From: Pseudomonadota bacterium
GTDB taxonomy: Bacteria; Pseudomonadota; Alphaproteobacteria; Sphingomonadales; Sphingomonadaceae
Assembly (NCBI GenBank): GCA_023433445.1
Contig: JAEZCS010000023.1
Coordinates: forward strand, 1 to 17,698
DNA length: 17,698 nucleotides
Direction of reading: 5' to 3'
Shown: positions 14,419-17,698 of the stretch, piece after piece
Layout of the letters: each line of letters opens with the position of its first letter
Position numbering within the stretch: the first letter of the stretch is position 1
Made by a program: the position numbers and the translations under genes
The notes under the pieces: model-generated
Database searches by the model: none
Told to the model about the DNA's origin: nothing
What the model saw: only the letters and a program-made list of their open reading frames with translations

Positions 14419-15519
14419 CTATTCCTCCGTTCGGAATAGGACCGTTTCGCCTACGAGCAGGAACAGGAAGAAGGGCGCCCAGGCTGCGAGGATCGGCGGA
14501 TAAGCGCCGAGATTGCCCATGGCGAGCGAGAAATTGTCGGCCACGAAATAGGCAAATCCAAGCGCCATGCCGAGCACCGCCCGGACGAACAATTGCCCGG
14601 AGCGCGCAAGGCCGAAGGCAGCGACGGATCCCAGGATCGGCATCAACAGGGCTGAAAGCGGCCCCGAAATCTTGTGCCACAGGCTGCCTTCCAGTTCGGC
14701 GGTCGGTCGGCCCGCGTCGCGCAGATCACTGATAGCCGCCCGCAATTCCGAGAAGGTCATGGCGTCCGGATTCACCCTCGCCAGCGTGAACTGGTCCGGC
14801 CGGATCGCAGCGCCGAATCGGATGGTGCCGATCTGCCGCTCCGTACCCCTTGCCACGTCGAATTGCCGCGCGCCCTCCAGCACCCAGCTTTTGCTGGCAG
14901 CGTCGTAATGGCCGCGCGGTGCCTCAATGATGGTTGTGAGGCCGTTGTTCACGCGGTTGAAAATCTCGACCTTGCGCAACTGCACGGCATCGCCGCGGCC
15001 CGCCACGATCGCTGCTGTGACGAGATTGTTGCCGTCGCGCACCCAGGGGTTCGTCTTGATGCCGCTGTCTGTCGGCACAGGGCCATAATCGACCGCCTGC
15101 CAAGCGCTGAGCGACGCGGTCGCGCGGGCGACGACGCGTTCGTTGAAGGCGTAGCTGATGAACGCCACGCCCAGTGCCGCGGCAATCAGCGGCGCCAATA
15201 TCTGATGGGCGGACAGGCCAGCCGCCTTCATCGAGATGATCTCGCTATTCTGATTAAGGCTGGCGAGCATGATCAGCGTGCCGAGCAGCACCGAGAAGGG
15301 CAGGAAGCGCGCTATGATCTGCGGCATGCGCAGGCCGATATAATGCCACAGCTGCGCGTCGCCGTTGCCTGCGTAGGACAGGATGTCGCCCGACTCGCCA
15401 AGCAGGTCGAGCGTTTGCAGCACGACCACCAGCAGCGCGAGAACCGCGAAAGTGCGCGTCAGGAACAGCCGCGCCATATACCAGCTGATCTGGCGCGAGG
15501 GGAAGAAGTCGAACTGCAT
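14419..15519 (-). CDS. lptG: LptG-type permease of the envelope lipid export ABC transporter
   Basis: A 366-residue YjgP/YjgQ-family inner-membrane protein. Three N-terminal membrane segments (about 20-40, 64-88, 106-125) and three C-terminal ones (about 280-360) flank a periplasmic beta-jellyroll region (about 130-265). In the usual system LptG pairs with LptF and the LptB ATPase to pull lipopolysaccharide out of the inner membrane and hand it to LptC/LptA. It starts three bases after the lptF stop, so the two are co-translated. lptB, lptC and lptA are not here. A short inverted repeat, CTATTCC/GGAATAG (14419-14439), lies at its very end. Sphingomonads lack lipid A, so the cargo may be a glycosphingolipid. 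Confidence 0.88.
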   Translation of the reverse strand: MQFDFFPSRQISWYMARLFLTRTFAVLALLVVVLQTLDLLGESGDILSYAGNGDAQLWHYIGLRMPQIIARFLPFSVLLGTLIMLASLNQNSEIISMKAAGLSAHQILAPLIAAALGVAFISYAFNERVVARATASLSAWQAVDYGPVPTDSGIKTNPWVRDGNNLVTAAIVAGRGDAVQLRKVEIFNRVNNGLTTIIEAPRGHYDAASKSWVLEGARQFDVARGTERQIGTIRFGAAIRPDQFTLARVNPDAMTFSELRAAISDLRDAGRPTAELEGSLWHKISGPLSALLMPILGSVAAFGLARSGQLFVRAVLGMALGFAYFVADNFSLAMGNLGAYPPILAAWAPFFLFLLVGETVLFRTEE

Positions 15520-15522
15520 GGG

Positions 15523-16734
15523 TCAGGCTGCTCCCTGCGCGGTGGTCGTCCGCTTTCGTCCGAAGCGAAGCAGTTTGGCGACCTGTTTGCCAAGTTTCGC
15601 GAATGCATATTCCAGCGCGCCGATGGGCTGTCCGCCGGGCCGGTGCGCCACGACATGATACATCCACAGGATCAGCCCCGCTGTCAGCAGGAAGGGAGTC
15701 CAGAGCGCGATGATGGGATCGACCCTGCCCAACGCGCCGACGCTCTGCCCATATTCATTGATCTTGTGATAGGTCACGATGAAGACGATCGAGAGGAAGA
15801 CGCCGAGCGCCGAGGTCGATCGTTTCGGCGGGATCGCGAAGGCCAGCGCGGCGAGTGGCAGCAGCAGCATCATTGCCACCTCCACCAGGCGGAAGTGGAA
15901 ATTGGCGCGAATTTCGTTGCGCAGCTTTTCCGGCGTCGCAGGGTCATGACCCATCACGATCAGTTCGGGAATGGTCTTTTCCCGGTCCACGCTGCGCCCA
16001 CGGAAACGCTCGATCTGTGGCAGGTCGATCGGCAGGTCATGGCTGGAGAAGGAGAGGATGCGGGGTGACTGATATTTCGGCGCGTCGTTGACCAGCACGC
16101 CGTCGCGCAGGCGGAAGATGATGGTGTCGGGATCATCGGTGGCAAGGAAGCTCCCTTGCGCGGCGGTCACGGCGACGGTCTGACCGTCCTTGCCAACCGC
16201 GCGCACGAAAATGCCCTGGAGGTTGCGGCCTTCGTCCAGGCTGCGTTCGATACGCAGCGTCATGCGCTTGCCAAGGTTGGTGAACTCCCCGACCTTTATC
16301 GAAGCGCCCAGCGCGCCCGAACGGAGTTCGAAGCGAAGCGCTTCATAGGCGTGGCGCGATAGCGGCTGCACGAAACCGACGATGCCGAAGTTGAGCAACG
16401 CAAGCGCGATCGCATACATATAGGGCACGCGCAGCAGGCGGCCGTAGGACAGGCCGACCGCGCGCATCACGTCCAGTTCTGAAGACAGGGCAAGCTTGCG
16501 GAATGCGAGCAATATGCCGAGCATCAGGCCGATCGGGATACCGAGCGACAGATATTCCGGCATCATGTTGGCGAGCATGCGCCACACGACGCTGACCGGC
16601 CCGCCCTCCGCCGCCACGAAGTCGAACAGGCTGAGCATCTTGTCGAGCACCAGCAGCATCGCGGAAATGACCAGCGTGCCGAGCATCGGCACGGCAATCA
16701 GGCGGGCGAGATATCGGTCGGTGGCGGTCAGCAT
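15523..16734 (-). CDS. lptF: LptF-type permease of the envelope lipid export ABC transporter
   Basis: A 403-residue partner of LptG. Membrane segments are visible at about 12-34, 58-79, 104-123, and again at about 284-302, 309-327 and 342-362, with a periplasmic domain between. The cytoplasmic coupling region SELDVMRAVGLSYGRLL (85-101), expected to dock the ATPase, is intact. A basic cytoplasmic tail of about 35 residues (KLLRFGRKRTTTAQ) extends beyond the last membrane segment. AGAGA immediately precedes the ATG. First gene of the lptFG pair, divergent from the DUF2141 gene across 136 bases. Assignment to LptF rather than LptG rests on order and sequence style. Confidence 0.88.
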   Translation of the reverse strand: MLTATDRYLARLIAVPMLGTLVISAMLLVLDKMLSLFDFVAAEGGPVSVVWRMLANMMPEYLSLGIPIGLMLGILLAFRKLALSSELDVMRAVGLSYGRLLRVPYMYAIALALLNFGIVGFVQPLSRHAYEALRFELRSGALGASIKVGEFTNLGKRMTLRIERSLDEGRNLQGIFVRAVGKDGQTVAVTAAQGSFLATDDPDTIIFRLRDGVLVNDAPKYQSPRILSFSSHDLPIDLPQIERFRGRSVDREKTIPELIVMGHDPATPEKLRNEIRANFHFRLVEVAMMLLLPLAALAFAIPPKRSTSALGVFLSIVFIVTYHKINEYGQSVGALGRVDPIIALWTPFLLTAGLILWMYHVVAHRPGGQPIGALEYAFAKLGKQVAKLLRFGRKRTTTAQGAA

Positions 16735-16804
16735 TCTCTAAGTGGTCGTCCCATCACCATGATTTGGCCGCAAACCCCGCCCATAGCAGGATCACGGAAA
16801 TAGA

Positions 16805-16820
16805 GTTCGCGGGGGCGAAC
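16805..16820. repeat. Inverted repeat in the divergent lptF / DUF2141 promoter region
   Basis: GTTCGC (16805-16810) and GCGAAC (16815-16820) form a perfect six-base inverted repeat around GGGG. It lies midway in the 136-base region between two divergent starts, so an operator half-site pair is possible, but so is chance in GC-rich DNA. I see no convincing -35/-10 pair here on either strand. Confidence 0.3.
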
Positions 16821-16870
16821 AGGGGCTCGCCGTCCGGTTTTCTTGGGCGGCTATAGCTTCACGGAGTTGG

Positions 16871-17365
16871 ATGGTCATGTTCAAAGTTGCGATGAGTCTT
16901 CTGTCGGTAGCGGCCACATTTGCGGCTGTCCCGGCGTTGGCTCACAGCGAGGTCATCGGCAATGACCTGAATCGTTGCAGTGAATCTGCCAAGGGGCCGG
17001 CGCTGCTGGTCGATGTCCATGGTTTCGCGGCGGCGACCGGTAAGGTTCGCGTTCAATCCTATCCCGCCACCAAAAATGCCTGGCTGGCCAAGGGTGCCTG
17101 GATCAATCGGATCGATACCGCCGTTCGCCCGAGCAATGGTGGCATGCGTTTCTGTATGCCCGTCCCGGAGCCGGGCCGCTACGCCATTGCCGTGCGCCAT
17201 GATCGCGACGGCGATGGCAAGACCAGCATTTCGCGCGATGGCGGCGGCTTTTCCAACAATCCGTCGATCAGCATCTTCAACCTGGGCAAGCCGTCGGTCG
17301 AAAAGGCTGCCGTCAAGGTCGGGCCGGGTGTGACGCGGATCACCATTAAACTTCAATATATGTGA
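16871..17365 (+). CDS. DUF2141-family exported protein
   Basis: A 164-residue secreted protein. A signal peptide (MVMFKVAMSLLSVAATFAAV, cleavage near ALAHS at 22-26) precedes a small beta-sandwich domain of the DUF2141 type, recognised by the run AVRHDRDGDGK (calcium-loop-like acidic turn) followed by a glycine/asparagine-rich GGGFSNNPS. C36 and C97 in the mature part could form a disulfide. ATG 16871 has GGAG four bases upstream, while ATG 16877 is ten bases from it; both give the same mature protein. The next gene starts six bases after its stop, so it is likely co-transcribed with the DAGK-family gene. Function of DUF2141 proteins is unknown; a periplasmic or surface carbohydrate-binding-like role is a guess. 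Confidence 0.82.
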   Translation: MVMFKVAMSLLSVAATFAAVPALAHSEVIGNDLNRCSESAKGPALLVDVHGFAAATGKVRVQSYPATKNAWLAKGAWINRIDTAVRPSNGGMRFCMPVPEPGRYAIAVRHDRDGDGKTSISRDGGGFSNNPSISIFNLGKPSVEKAAVKVGPGVTRITIKLQYM

Positions 17366-17371
17366 GTTCCG

Positions 17372-17698
17372 ATGGTCCGGGTCGCGCTTCTGTCCAATCC
17401 CAAGTCAACGGGCAACCGCCAGACGCTGCCGCGCGTGCGCAGCTATTGCGCCAGCAACCCGGACATTTTTCATTATGAGGTCGAGCATGTCGACCAGATC
17501 GGCCGCGCGTTGCAAACCATCGCGCGGGTCGATCCGGTCGTCATCGTCATCAATGGCGGTGACGGGACGGTGCAGGCGGCGCTGACGGAGCTTTATCAGG
17601 GCGAGCATTTCAAGGGACGCGTGCCGCCGATCGCGGTTCTGCCCAACGGCAAGACCAATTTGATCGCGCTTGACCTTGGCATCCATGGCGATCCGATC
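17372..17698 (+). CDS. Second diacylglycerol kinase-family protein, N-terminal part (partial at right edge)
   Basis: Open from ATG 17372 to the window edge (109 codons). It starts MVRVALLSNPKSTGN, where NPKS-GN is the first conserved motif of the DAGK catalytic domain, then has NGGDGTVQAAL (about 67-77, the nucleotide-binding loop) and LPNGKTNLIA (about 93-102, in place of the common GTxNDFA). It is a second, divergent member of the same superfamily as the lipid kinase at 11082-11972; its motifs are closer to the standard loop (GGDGT). It follows the DUF2141 gene by six bases. Substrate and length cannot be known because the gene leaves the window. Confidence 0.8.
   Translation, partial: MVRVALLSNPKSTGNRQTLPRVRSYCASNPDIFHYEVEHVDQIGRALQTIARVDPVVIVINGGDGTVQAALTELYQGEHFKGRVPPIAVLPNGKTNLIALDLGIHGDPI

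Noticed and set aside
14419..14439. CTATTCC/GGAATAG inverted repeat at the convergent desaturase/lptG ends as a terminator
   Set aside because: Seven-base stem lying inside the end of lptG with no T-run. It may help stop transcription, but the evidence is too thin for a feature.
14674..16068. Long plus-strand open frame (464 codons) opposite lptG and lptF
   Set aside because: Antisense composition, spanning two well-supported membrane-protein genes; no motif, signal or start site.
1..17698. Mobile elements, CRISPR, prophage, tRNA/rRNA or a defence island
   Set aside because: I saw no transposase, integrase, repeat-spacer array, tRNA-like cloverleaf or toxin-antitoxin pair; composition looks even and the genes are mostly housekeeping.

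Overview
The window is GC-rich, densely packed bacterial chromosome of a sphingomonad (Alphaproteobacteria, Sphingomonadaceae; Sphingobium-like is my best guess from protein style, not a measured result). The evidence is a NepR-type anti-sigma factor found only in alphaproteobacteria, the erpA-xthA pair, a tandem-GNAT protein of a type I associate with sphingolipid-making alphaproteobacteria, and the general gene style. I saw no insertion sequence, prophage, CRISPR array, tRNA or rRNA. This looks like core chromosome rather than an island.

Layout. 1-299 (-) is the N-terminus of an exported outer-membrane beta-barrel protein running off the left edge. 418-2384 (-) is a coupled pair, a patatin-like phospholipase followed by 3-hydroxybutyrate dehydrogenase (bdhA). 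2530-3405 (+) is a YpfJ-type membrane-anchored zinc metallopeptidase. 3428-4012 (-) holds two small genes: a NepR-like anti-sigma factor and a small membrane/exported protein whose reading frame continues past an in-frame TAA. 4092-8045 (+) is a tight run of glnE, a BCP/PrxQ peroxiredoxin and a DUF455 ferritin-like protein. 8158-8883 (+) is an exported M23 peptidase with a good terminator behind it. 8955-10127 (+) is erpA then xthA. xthA meets a metallophosphoesterase (10128-11009, -) stop codon to stop codon.

11082-16734 looks like an envelope-lipid neighbourhood. It has an LCB5/DAGK-family lipid kinase (+), a tandem-GNAT acyltransferase-like protein (-), a three-histidine-box membrane desaturase/hydroxylase (+), and the LptF-LptG permease pair (-). 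The right end has a DUF2141 exported protein followed by a second DAGK-family protein that runs off the edge.

How they may fit together: sphingomonads are known to replace lipopolysaccharide with glycosphingolipids. A candidate N-acyltransferase, a lipid kinase, a desaturase and LptFG within about 6 kb suggest sphingolipid or envelope-lipid synthesis and transport. That is inference from context and family and has not been shown. The other items most worth a second look are the interrupted small reading frame at 3428-3745, the NepR-like gene apart from any sigma factor or phyR with a possible EcfG promoter that would make it leaderless, and the conserved-looking diiron site in the DUF455 protein downstream of a peroxiredoxin.
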